This document shows positions 54,804 to 64,000 of a stretch of DNA of 64,000 bases, piece by piece. The notes under the pieces are model-generated. The model had not been told where the DNA came from. It was given only the letters and a program-made list of their open reading frames with translations, and did no database searches. The translations under genes were made by a program, and so were the position numbers. Within the stretch, counting starts at the first letter, position 1. The number at the start of each line of letters is the position of its first letter. The DNA lies in contig SSBO01000003.1 of the NCBI GenBank assembly GCA_005281725.1, positions 206,154 to 270,153 on the forward strand. The letters run 5' to 3'. This stretch comes from Wuchereria bancrofti. Its lineage: Eukaryota > Nematoda > Chromadorea > Rhabditida > Onchocercidae.

Positions 54804-56296
54804 CAAAAAAAAACAATTAAAACCAATTAGAGACCAGTAATTAGTTTTAAATCGAAATATTTTTAAAAAAAAATGCAAAAAATATTAGCTATTTATGCTA
54901 AATACTAATAAAGTTAATGATGTCAAAATTTTAAAACATTTTTTATTTTTTATGATAACTGTGATTTAAAAAAAATCACATCACTTGTTATAAAATAACA
55001 AAAAATTTTTGTAAAATAAAATCAACATTTGCTCAGGAAATTAAAAAGGTTTGAAATTTCGAAAATGTTAACCAAATAAATTTGCTTTAATTTTCATCAT
55101 TCAACTTATATTTTTAGAATTACTGATGCTATCTAATTAAAATTACACTAAATCAAACGGAAAAAAAGATTCTAGAAAAAAAAAATCTATGGACACTTTT
55201 AATTTTAATTTTAATTTAATTACAGGATAGAGTTGTATGTATGGTCATTGGAGTAAGTAATCTCATTTCAATTTAGGTTCGTGCAAAAATTTTTCACAGT
55301 CTTTGAATAATTCATTGAGTAATAATTTTACATATATCACACTGAATTGAAGTATCTCATCATTTTACTATTATTTGCAACAATTTGAAAATTAAAAAAC
55401 TTCGATTGGTCTCTAAAAACAAATTCTTTAAGAGGAAAACAAATAAATAAGGAAATTAAAAAATTTCAGCAAATATCTTAACTCAATTAACAACTATAAA
55501 ATATAGCGATAGCTATTATAAATCTGAATTATGNAAAAAAAAACAATTAAAACCAATTAGAGACCAGTAATTAGTTTTAAATCGAAATATTTTTAAAAAA
55601 AAATGCAAAAGATATTAGCTATTTATGCTAAATACTACTAAAGTTAATGATGTCAAAATTTTAAAACATTTTTTATTTTTTATGATAACTGTGATTTTAA
55701 AAAAAATCGCATCACTTGTTATAAAATAACAAAAAAATTTTGTAAAATAAAATCAACATTTGCTCAGGAAATTAAAAAGGTTTGAAATTTCGAAAATGTT
55801 AACCAAATAAATTTGCTTTAATTTTCATCATTCAACTTATATTTTTAGAATTACTGAGAAGAAACATGATATTTTATGCTATCTAATTAAAATTACACTA
55901 AATCAAACGGAAAAAAAGATTCTAGAAAAAAAAAATAAAAATTACCTGAACTATGGACACTTTTAATTTTAATTTTAATTTAATTACAGGATAGAGTTGT
56001 ATGTATGGTCATTGGAGTAAGTAATCTCATTTCAATTTAGGTTCGTGCAAAAATTTTTCACAGTCTTTGAATAATTCATTGAGTAATAATTTTACATATA
56101 TCACACTGAATTGAAGTATCTCATCATTTTACTATTATTTGCAACAATTTGAAAATTAAAAAACTTCGATTGGTCTCTAAAAACAAATTCTTTAAGAGGA
56201 AAACAAATAAATAAGGAAATTAAAAAATTTCAGCAAATATCTTAACTCAATTAACAACTATAAAATATAGCGATAGCTATTATAAATCTGAATTAT
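54804..56296. repeat. Direct duplication of about 0.75 kb separated by one N
   Basis: Copy 1 (54804-55533) and copy 2 (55535-56296) start with the same CAATTAAAACCAATTAGAG and end at CTGAATTATG. Copy 2 has small insertions (near 55857 and 55937) and a few substitutions. The N at 55534 marks the join, as at 2638, which suggests unmerged overlapping contigs or haplotypes. Confidence 0.9.
55226..55252 (+). CDS. Candidate 27-nt microexon, copy 1
   Basis: TTTAATTACAG precedes 27 bases encoding DRVVCMVIG in one frame, followed by a consensus GTAAGT donor. The length is a multiple of three. An identical copy is at 55990-56016. It does not fit in phase after exon 4 of the upstream membrane-protein gene because it would create a stop. 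It may be chance. Confidence 0.2.
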
Positions 56297-57566
56297 GGAC
56301 AAAATAAAAATTCGCTTTTCTGGTACGTATAAGCAATTTAAAAAACAAATTGAAATAAAATACACGTCAGATAAGACATACTATGATATGATATGATATG
56401 ATACGATATCATACATAAATTGAAAAAGCTTCATAAAATATATATGACTAGGTTTTGTTTCTGTTAGATTTAAATTTGCTGCAGCCATTTTATTAATTAT
56501 TGCTATTTCTTCTTATAATGAAAAAGAAAAAAGAAAATGAAAAGAAAAATGTTAAAAATTTCAATATTTTATGTGTAAGAATATGATATTAATGTAATTT
56601 TTACTAAATATAAAATATGCATTTAGCATTAGCAATCAAAAAAATTTCATAAATTTCATCCTTTCTGCTAATATTTCATCAAATGTTTCCGTGTATTATT
56701 TATTTTGGGAAAACCAAAGTGATTTTATAATATGTAGAAATCATTTTTTTTTTTTTTTTTTATTAAATCAATAAGATAAAAATTTGCAAACTGATCATAG
56801 TCTTATTTGAATATTCCTATGGTCAATGTTTGTTTGTCTCATCTAAATATTCCTAAGATCAATGATCGTTTCATTTAAAATTATGGTATGAATAAATTGT
56901 AAGCAAACTTATGTGCAATATCGAAATGTTTCTAAACATACAATTGTGTCTGATTATTAATTTATAAAGTACGCTATTGCCAACTATATAAGAAGTATTT
57001 AAGTATTTCCTCTGTAATCCATCAATCTCTCTATTCAACGATTACTTATAGCCAATCTTTGTCGTGGATTTTTTTTTTTTTTTTGAGAGGTTTGTCAATG
57101 GTTAGGAAGAACAAACAGGAAATTGAAAAGCTTATATGAGTGTAAAATAAGCATTTCAATAAATGTAGTAATAATGGTGATATTTTGATCGTTGCCGTCG
57201 AATACGCTTCGTTCTGGTGAAATTGCAGTAAAATTATAAAATCTTTATTAATACAATATGAATTTAGGATAAAAAATACTAATAATACATAGAGCAGCAA
57301 AATAAGAGGAAGTGTAATCTCACATAGTTGTAGTTGACTTTTTGTCGAGGAAAAGATTAACAGTGAAACCTTTATTTGTCTCAGAAGTTAACAACCCTCC
57401 ACCAAGAAGAAGAAAATAATCATGATAGAGATTGTTTCTTCAGAAAAACAAGATCATAATAGAGATTTTTCCTTGAGAAGAAGACGAAGGTCATCATTTG
57501 GTATTAGGTTTATATATGTTAAGAGTTGGGAGTGGTTTACAACAGATTTACAATGGATTACCATTG

Positions 57567-57820
57567 AACATTACACCAGCTTGCAAGAAACATTACGCCG
57601 GCTTGCAAGAGACATTACATTGACCTGCACCAGCTTGCAAAAGACATTACACCAGCTTGCAAGAGACATTACGCCAGCTTGCAAGAAACATTACGCCAGC
57701 TTGCAAGAGACATTACGCCGGCTTGCAAGAGACATTACGCCAGCTTGCAAGAGACATTACATTGACCTGCACCAGCTTGCAAAAGACATTACACCAGCTT
57801 GCAAGAGACATTACGCCAGA
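57567..57820. repeat. 21-bp minisatellite, about 11 copies
   Basis: The unit contains CTTGCAAGAGACATTAC, with two longer variants that include ATTGACCTGCACC. Since 21 is a multiple of three, two frames stay open through the array (57422-57895 and 57657-57839) and give repetitive Leu/Ala/Arg/Thr-rich peptides. No splice or domain support was found, so I treat this as a repeat rather than a gene. Confidence 0.85.
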
Positions 57821-58119
57821 TGTTCATTTGCATACATGACAGATGCATACTGTATAGGGATTATAATAAGATCAAAGCGGGAGATTAAAATGTGAATTTT
57901 TGTTAGATCAAGATAACAAAAAGAAAACAATACAGCTGAGGAATCTAAAATTTCTTAAACGATTCATAGCACTCATTGTTAACAATTATTTACAATTTGA
58001 ATTATTTTTATATAAATTTATTTTATTATTTTATTTCAAGTTTCACGATATTGAAATTAGCGACAATTTTAGCCAAATTTCTTCTATAAACGATTTGGTC
58101 TAGTAGCTCGCCTTTTCAG

Positions 58120-58900
58120 TTTCGCTGTGACAGCTTTAGAATGTAATACGGATGAGCAAATAGTTGAAGATAGCGATATGTAAAGATGTTGCATTACCAG
58201 AAGGAAATTACGTAATGATTGGTAATATTGGCCTTAAGGCCTAAGTAAAGTGAAGATAGAATTGAGGCACAATTTGTAAGTTTTTGTAAAAACGAATGTT
58301 AAATGATGAGGTCGAGGAACTGGATGAGATTGAAAAATTGAATAATGTCAACTGTTGGTAGTTGTCACTTAATCACAAGCCAATGTATCAGCAACTCTGG
58401 CAGATTAGCCGATGTAAGCAAAATTGGAATAATTGGAAATTGTTAATTAGAACGAAAAAAGGTAACTGATTTAGAAAAAACGATAAAATACTGACCATTA
58501 TGGGAATAGTCAAGCTTAATTTTTAATTAAAATTGTAGATCATTTAATAGACTAACATTGTAATCATCAATTCGTTGCTCTATTATAGTCATATTTTATA
58601 TATTATAATAATTAATATATTTAATGAGCGAACAAATGAATTGGTTGCATTATAATTTGCATTTTATTAAAAACAAATAAGGCTGTCAATATTTTTCCTA
58701 TTCGATAAGTATGAAGAAAATATATTGGAAAGACTGTAATCAAATATGAACTTTCAGTAATTTTTTTTCACTTTAGACTTACTCTCTCATTTTATTCCAC
58801 TATTTCATGTTCTCTTTTCACTTCACTAATTTTACGTGTAATTGACGTAGGCTATTTTAATTTACGTTCCACGTGAGAATATAAACAATGTCCTTTTAAT
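58120..58900. repeat. 3' flank of collagen cassette C (duplicated at 61990-62690)
   Basis: It shares with 61990-62690, in the same orientation, GATGTTGCATTACCA, ATTGGCCTTAAGGC, TTATAATTTGCATTTTATTA and GACGTAGGCTATTTTAATTT, in the same order. Both blocks lie on the 3' side of a minus-strand collagen copy. No intact open frame runs through either. Confidence 0.8.
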
Positions 58901-59059
58901 GATTACAGTACAGAGAAAATATTTTATTTGATCATCCATTCAATTTCAATATCGGTGAAGTTGTAAAAATTTTTTATAACAATGGTGATGATGAAGACAT
59001 AATAAAGCATGTCGCGGATTTTAATATCGCGAAACTCTAAAATATTATATGATTTTTAT

Positions 59060-59372
59060 AGTCCTTTACCTGTCGCATTCTCTTCCATTCCTGAATGTTC
59101 CCAGTCCGAGGCCCTTCAGTTGCACTTTGCTCTCCTTTTGGTCCCTGAACTTATTCTGGCTCTCTTGGATTTACTTTCAGTCCAACTTACCATGGAGAAT
59201 CTGAAGATCTTGGCTCCTTTACTGCCATCTGCCACAGACTGTAAATAAAATATAAAAGCAGTTAAAAGTACCTTTCAACCATTTTTATTTTCATTTACAA
59301 AAAATTCATTGAAACTTACTTGAATCAGAGAGAATGGCAAGCATCCAAAAAGAAAGTATTAAAAAAATGCAT
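59060..59372 (-). pseudogene. Decayed two-exon collagen-like gene (copy C)
   Basis: Exon 1 (59372-59320) keeps the family start ATGCAT and the CAA|GTAAG donor. It is 53 rather than 54 nt long, so the frame is lost and TGA appears at codon 16. Exon 2 starts at 59238 after ATTTACAG. It has lost the family's GCTTGC start, and the Gly-X-Y pattern survives only in fragments (GGACCAAAAGGAGAG), with expected Gly codons seen as GTA, AGA, GAA or AGT. The upstream block still carries TTCCGGAA, but the TATA-like box has changed. A one-base error in the T-run of exon 1 cannot be excluded, but the loss of Gly periodicity is independent of it. Confidence 0.75.
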
Positions 59373-59610
59373 TGGTACTGACAATCTAAGTTTGCTCAAT
59401 TTTTTCATTTATTTGACTTTCAGTTCTTTCAAACGATCATTCACCAAAAAAAAAACAGGAAATATCTATTTCCAACTTATTTATATTCCTTAATTATCTA
59501 AAATAAATGACAATTATTTGTTAGAGTATAATAATCCAACCTGAACAATTAATATGTGAGGAAAAGTTTTATGCAGAAAGTAAGAATTGCAGGTAAGAAT
59601 GAAGCACAGA

Positions 59611-59780
59611 AATCTTTTATTTGCCTTAAACGAAGGAATATCTGACAGGAATCTTTCCGGAATTCATAAAATAAAGAAACGTTTCTTGTAGAATAATTGC
59701 ATCGAATACAACAAAATGCAACATTAAGCGATTATTGACGCATTTATGAAGATTAAACGAACTTTCTATGCGATATCGGA
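59611..59780 (-). promoter_or_regulatory. Degenerate promoter block of copy C
   Basis: Homologous to the blocks upstream of copies A and B. TTCCGGAA is retained at about 59656-59663. The second dyad is reduced, and the position of TATAAATA now reads GGCAAATA (59618-59625 on the plus strand). The divergence fits a dead gene. Confidence 0.65.
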
Positions 59781-60409
59781 AAGAATGTTAGATCGAACGG
59801 TGAGAGATCAATGATTGATTGAGAATTCGATTGGAAGAATAAGTTTTGAGTCTACAAAAAACACAATTGATTTGATGGTCTGGCTAATGCCAGCTATATG
59901 CTGGTTAATTATCCTTCAGGATTTTTTGAAATTCCTCGAATTATCCAAATTTTAATCCGTGATCATTGTAGCACTTTAACTAAAATTCGTTTCAATTTTT
60001 CGGATGGCGTACTGCGGGGAATGTTGTCATTGTTTTTCAACATTGAATAATACCCAGCGAATTCGTAGAAATTCGGAATTTCCGGAATTTTCTAAATAAA
60101 CTTGAATTAAAAAAAGAAAACCAATACTACTCAGGAAGATTTTGTGCTATCTTTGAGAATTTCTGTTACTGCAAAAATTTTTTTCACCATATCAAAATGC
60201 TTTGCAGATTTTTGCACTGACATCGATCATATCACTAAGATCGATTTCATTACTTCCAATTGACCTTATGATTTGACCTTCTAACAGGATCACACTTGCG
60301 TCTAATCGACAAAGGATAATTTGGTTTTTCACTATTATGGTTGAGCTTTCGATGAAAGTAAACAGATCAGAGTTGAATAATTCGAAGAATTCAGAAACGC
60401 CTGAACAAC

Positions 60410-60492
60410 TTCTAATCTATAAGTAATTAAATTCAGTCTAAGGAACTTCTAATCTATAAGTAATCAAAATTCTATAAGTAATCAAATTCACT
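60410..60492. repeat. Three copies of an AATCTATAAGTAAT-type unit
   Basis: CTATAAGTAAT(T/C)AAATTC recurs three times, twice preceded by AACTTCTAATCTA. It lies just upstream of the promoter block of copy A. Confidence 0.8.
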
Positions 60493-60582
60493 TCTGTTTC
60501 TCAAATACTCAAAACCTGCTTTCCCATCCTTCCCCCGGATTCAGTAATAATCGAGTTATCTTCTATCATTCGATCTAATCTT

Positions 60583-60800
60583 TCCGTTTCTTTTCTCTTT
60601 ATCACATAAAAAGTTCCGTTTAACTTTTACAGGTACGGCAATAATCGCCTAATGTTTCACTTCCCGCATCTGATATAATCATCACACAAAGAAATGTTTC
60701 TTTGTTTTACGAATTCCGGAAAGATTCCTATCAGCCATTCTTCTTCCCAGTATAAATAAAAGATTTCTTTTCAAATTTTGCTCTATTAAATTTCAACTTG
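60583..60800 (+). promoter_or_regulatory. Promoter block of collagen-like gene A
   Basis: Nearly identical in inverted orientation to 63785-64000. It contains GCAATAATCGCCTAATG, a perfect dyad CAAAGAAA-TG-TTTCTTTG (60687-60704), TTCCGGAA within AATTCCGGAAAGATTCC (60714-60721), and TATAAATA (60751-60758). TTCnnGAA spacing is that of a heat-shock-factor unit, but other factors bind such dyads, so the regulator is unknown. The TATA box is about 245 bp before the start codon. Confidence 0.7.
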
Positions 60801-60983
60801 AATCTTAAAACTTTTTTTGTCTTTTTAATCGTTCAGATAGATTGATTATCATTTATTTAAATAATTCAGTGATGGTAATTTAAATAATTAAGGAATGTAA
60901 TAATGGAGAATGTGAGATTTTTTCTCGAATAATTTTTTTTTGAAAGAGCTAAAAGTTAGATAATTGGAAAGAAATTCGAGAAA

Positions 60984-60990
60984 TTTTCAG
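60984..60990 (+). promoter_or_regulatory. Splice acceptor before gene A start
   Basis: TTTTCAG ends 13 bases before the start codon. Copies B (TTTCAG) and C (ACTTAG) have an acceptor in the same place, followed by related leader bases ending in CAATG. This fits trans-splicing of a spliced leader in the whole family. Confidence 0.6.
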
Positions 60991-61003
60991 ATTGTTAACA
61001 CCA

Positions 61004-61461
61004 ATGCATCTTATAAATTCTTTCTTATTGATTATCTGCGCTGCTTTTATGGCTCAAGTAAGTTCCTACAACGGATTGATTGTTTTTAAATCAAAAAAAT
61101 TATGCTTGAAGTTGTGCTTCTAATTATTTGCTAATTTTATTTTTAGGCTTGCACTCCATCATTAATGGGTGGACAGCAAGGACTGCCAGGGAAGGATGGA
61201 CGAGATGGACTTCGGGGTGATCCAGGAGATGTGGGTCCACCTGGTCCACCAGGAGATATTGGAATGCCAGGAAGACAAGGCCAAGAAGGCAATCCAGGCC
61301 CACCAGGACCTCCAGGAATCGGCGGACCAAAAGGTTTGCCAGGACTTATCGGGATAACTGGGGCACCTGGAGAGCAGCAGGAGGATAAAAGCAACAGGAA
61401 ATGGAATTTGTGGTTGTCAACAAAACGATCCCTCTCAATGATATCTTTTCTCTTATTTTGA
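61004..61461 (+). CDS. Short secreted collagen-like protein A
   Basis: Exon 1 (61004-61057, 18 codons) encodes a signal peptide, [18 protein letters not shown]. Exon 2 (61147-61461) encodes the mature chain: [11 protein letters not shown], then 22 Gly-X-Y triplets (GLPGKDGRD to GAPGEQ) with hydroxylatable GPP triplets, and a 25-residue non-collagen tail rich in basic, Ser and hydrophobic residues. The total is 122 residues, far below the roughly 300 of nematode cuticle collagens, and there is only one cysteine after the signal. Gly at every third position supports triple-helix formation. The exon structure, splice phase and 5' region match gene B. The tail is not shared with B and might reflect loss of a splice site or divergence after the collagen block. 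Role unknown: cuticle, eggshell or secreted matrix are possible. Confidence 0.8.
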
Positions 61462-61989
61462 TTGTTTATATTTGTTTGTACCAACGTATATCGTAAATGT
61501 GTCCTTCTCATTATATCAGAAAATTCATAGGTTTGAAATTACATTCGATGCGCTAACGAAAATTGCTTGCACACTTTGATTTCCGAAATTTGAACTTTAT
61601 GAAACAAATGCTTTGTTATATTTTTGAATTACATCCTTATTATTGTGGAAGATTTTCAACTATTTTTGATAAAATTTTATGAATTAAATTTTTAATTTAT
61701 ATTTTAAACCCAAATTTAGTGAAAATTTTCAAACACTATATCTGCTTAATGTGAATCTTTAATATTTTAATTTCCCAAACAATTTAACTTTTGTACAAAT
61801 AAACCAAAGTTTTTCTCTGCTAATAGTGCTAAATTATACTACAAACTAATCCGGAATGAACATTAATGCCGAAATGTGTAAAACCGTTAGAAAATCGGTT
61901 TATAATCAGGAACAGCTCATATGAATCAGTGCTTTTTCACAACCTTAGGAACTCAAATATAAGATTGATGGTGAAATTAATTGAAAATA
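61462..61989. other. Spacer downstream of gene A
   Basis: No gene is seen. It is less homopolymer-rich than the first 57 kb. No AATAAA lies close behind the stop codon of gene A, and the first clear one is at about 61798. Confidence 0.5.
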
Positions 61990-62690
61990 GTGCAATATCC
62001 AACGCTATTAAACAGATGTTGCATTACCAAGGATTGAATTGATATTATTGGCCTTAAGGCTTACTATGAAATTTGCTGAAGAAGAATTGAGGTCACTGCT
62101 TGTAAGCGAAGAACGGAAGCTGAAGAAAGGAGGAAGTGGTCATTGATGGATGAACTTATTGAATAATTATGGTTAGATGTCACTTATTCACAAGCTAATG
62201 ACCAGTTGGTTAACTTATCATCAACTTTTGGCAGATTGACTAGTTTGATCAAAATTAGAATAACTGGAAATTATGAATTAGAACAAAAAAGAGAGCTGAC
62301 TGAAAGAACGACAAAAGATTAACTGTAAGTTTAATTTGCGGTTAAAAATGAGAATAAAAAAATTGAATTTAGTAAATGTATTGTAATTTATTCAACCGAC
62401 CGACATTGTAATTGCCCATTCGTCGTGCAAAAAATTATTATTATAATTATATTTTAATAAACAAACAAACGAATTGATTGTATTATAATTTGCATTTTAT
62501 TAGAAACAAATAAGGCTTTCAATGCTTTTATAAGACTATAATCAAATATGAATTTTAATATTTTTCCTTCACTTCAAATTGATTCTCTCATTTTATTCCA
62601 TTATTTCATGTTTTCTTTTCATTTCACTGACGTAGGCTATTTTAATTTAAGCTCTACGTGGGAATGTGAATATGTTTCTTTTGTTTGACT
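61990..62690. repeat. 3' flank of collagen cassette B (duplicate of 58120-58900)
   Basis: A direct repeat of the flank of copy C with many small indels. Together with the shared collagen copy and promoter block, it shows that cassettes B and C arose from one segment of at least 1.6 kb. A short open stretch with EELRSLLVSEERKLKK is present only here and is closed in the other copy. Confidence 0.75.
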
Positions 62691-63117
62691 CAGTTTTCTG
62701 GTCGCTGAGGGACAAAGATTTTAAGTAAATTTTCGATTCTTCCGAGATACGCAATTTTCACAATATATTTCCATTTTTCCACTTTACCACAATAGTTCAG
62801 CGCAGTAAGTGAAATATTTTATTTCATCTTTTGCGCAATTTAAAAACTCACCAAATTTCAGGAATTCCTTACTAATTAACAATGACAGTGATAAAGTTAC
62901 AAAACATCTGTTCCATGATATCTAAATATCAAATTCCAACTTGCACAAGTAAATTCCGTTAAGGCACCGATTGTAATTTCTAACTTAAGAATTTTACGAC
63001 ATAGTAGGAAAGGCATAGTTACCATATGGTGACGCAAACAAAAACACATAAAATAGAAGAAAAGATATATGTGAGGATGATTGCTTTGTTATTACCAACA
63101 AATTCCATATCCTGCTT

Positions 63118-63463
63118 TTAACCGTTATTATTTGGTCCTCTCAGACCTAGCGGTCCTTGGTCACCGGGTTCTCCTGGCGGTCCTCTATCACCTTCCTCTC
63201 CTGGCGGACCCATATGCCCAGGTAATCCCTGCGGACCTTGATCTCCGCGTTCTCCTTGATCTCCCTCAGGTCCTGGTTCTCCTCTGGGTCCATCGCGTCC
63301 AGATCGTCCTGACGGTCCTGTTGTTGGGTTGCAAGCCTAGAAATGAAATTTGCACTTATCTAATGCTGTTCCGGTTTCTTACTTGTGAGCAATCCGTTAA
63401 GGAACTTACTTGAACTACAAATACAACTGCGGCGATGAAGAGGAAAGTACTGCAAGGATGCAT
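63118..63463 (-). CDS. Short secreted collagen-like protein B
   Basis: On the minus strand, exon 1 (63463-63410, 18 codons) encodes a signal peptide, [18 protein letters not shown]. Exon 2 (63336-63118) encodes ACNPTT, then 21 uninterrupted Gly-X-Y triplets (GPSGRSGRD to GPN), and NNG before TAA. The total is 90 residues. The intron is 73 bp with GTAAGT and TTTCTAG. The acidic and basic X-Y residues (GER, GDQ, GEE, GDR) would give inter-chain salt bridges in a trimer. The mature chain begins with Cys at the same place as in A, which might crosslink chains. The TATAAATA box is about 363 bp upstream. It lies tail to tail with A. The function is not known to me. Confidence 0.82.
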
Positions 63464-63784
63464 TGATACCACAACCTGAAATTGGCTATGTACAAAATAG
63501 TTGAAATTTTTTAAATTTCTTTTTAAGCTTTGAAATTTTCATTCACTTCATTTTCTGTAAGATGAAGGAGAAAAGGAAGAAACAGAGAAAAATATTTCTG
63601 ATCCTATAGAAAAATTTTCCAACAAAATTCTACACAGATGGAATCTCAACTTTTCATACTTTTTTAAGAAAAAACATAATTGAATAATCATATCCGAAAA
63701 GTTTGGAGTCAGAACTTGTAATATTTTTAGAAATATGAAAAAAAAGTTGCTACTGATTGATTTGGATACAATGATTCTTGCTGA

Positions 63785-64000
63785 AAATTGAAATTTAATA
63801 AAACAAAATTTGAAGAGGAATCTTTTATTTATACTGGGAAGAAGGATGAATGATAGGAACCTTTCCGGAATTCGTAAAACAAAGAAACATTTCTTTGTGA
63901 GATGATTATATCAGATGCGGGAAATGAAACATTAGGCGATTATTGCCGTACCTGTGAAAGTTAAACGGAACTTTTCATGTGATAAAGAGAAAAGAAACGG
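63785..64000 (-). promoter_or_regulatory. Promoter block of collagen-like gene B (continues past window end)
   Basis: It reads on the minus strand as a near copy of the block upstream of gene A: TATAAATA at 63826-63833, TTCCGGAA at 63863-63870, and a perfect dyad CAAAGAAA-CA-TTTCTTTG (plus-strand reading) at 63880-63897. Differences from A are scattered single substitutions, so the duplication is recent. The match is still running at the last base of the window. Confidence 0.7.

Larger units (their letters stand above)
54115..57400. other. Intergenic region with duplication and no secure gene
   Basis: It holds the 3' end of the membrane-protein gene, a duplicated block of about 0.75 kb, ATGAT pentanucleotides at about 56380-56410, and two copies of an AATATTCCTA-centred word near 56810 and 56848. 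A TATATAAG box near 56986 is followed by pyrimidine-rich sequence. I see no protein gene. Confidence 0.55.

Noticed and set aside
59009..59248. Plus-strand frame of 79 codons
   Set aside because: It is antisense to exon 2 of the decayed collagen copy C.
61124..61511. Minus-strand Pro/Gly-rich frames
   Set aside because: These are complements of the Gly-X-Y coding exon of gene A. Collagen sequence gives Pro/Gly-rich frames on the other strand.
63081..63413. Plus-strand frame of 110 codons
   Set aside because: It is antisense to gene B, whose minus-strand frame has uninterrupted Gly-X-Y and proper splice sites.

Overview
The window looks like a very AT-rich, gene-poor nematode contig, most likely from a spirurid or filarial-type (clade III) worm. 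This is inference. The supports are spliced genes with TTTTCAG/TTTAG acceptors, GTAAGT, GTTAGT and GTTTGT donors, acceptor-like TTTTCAG sites just upstream of start codons (as expected for trans-spliced leaders), short secreted Gly-X-Y proteins, and long A/T homopolymers. No ribosomal RNA, tRNA, CRISPR array or bacterial-type operon was seen.

Bases 1-30475 hold no gene that I can support. They contain AT-rich spacer, purine/pyrimidine microsatellites, several minisatellites (about 33 bp at 7.8 kb, 25 bp at 14.8-15.4 kb, 41 bp at 20.0-20.6 kb), two related hairpins (4.37 and 9.86 kb) and assembly gaps. Two of the gaps (2638 and 24801-24871) are flanked by near-identical sequence and look like overlapping contig ends. 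One isolated minus-strand exon candidate lies at 23083-23228.

Bases 30476-54114 carry three plus-strand genes that I assembled by hand from splice sites and reading phase. The first is a 670-residue leucine-rich-repeat type I membrane protein (30808-39862, four exons, one 6.57-kb intron). The second is a 286-residue secreted protein with a CxCxC motif (43410-46212, five exons). The third is a roughly 257-residue four-pass membrane protein (51374-54114, five exons, one uncertain junction). The start of the LRR gene is tandemly duplicated, so a second splice acceptor and a decoy start codon sit upstream of the real start.

Bases 54115-57400 are non-coding and include a 0.75-kb duplication across a single N at 55534, with a possible 27-nt microexon in each copy. 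From about 57.3 kb the sequence becomes less AT-rich and less homopolymeric. It then holds a small family of two-exon collagen-like genes: a decayed minus-strand copy (about 59.06-59.37 kb), an intact plus-strand copy (61004-61461) and an intact minus-strand copy (63118-63463). All three share an upstream promoter block with TTCCGGAA and a second dyad. The decayed copy has lost the TATA-like box, and its 3' flank matches that of the minus-strand intact copy. This young, locally rearranged family of very short secreted collagens is the most interesting content of the window.
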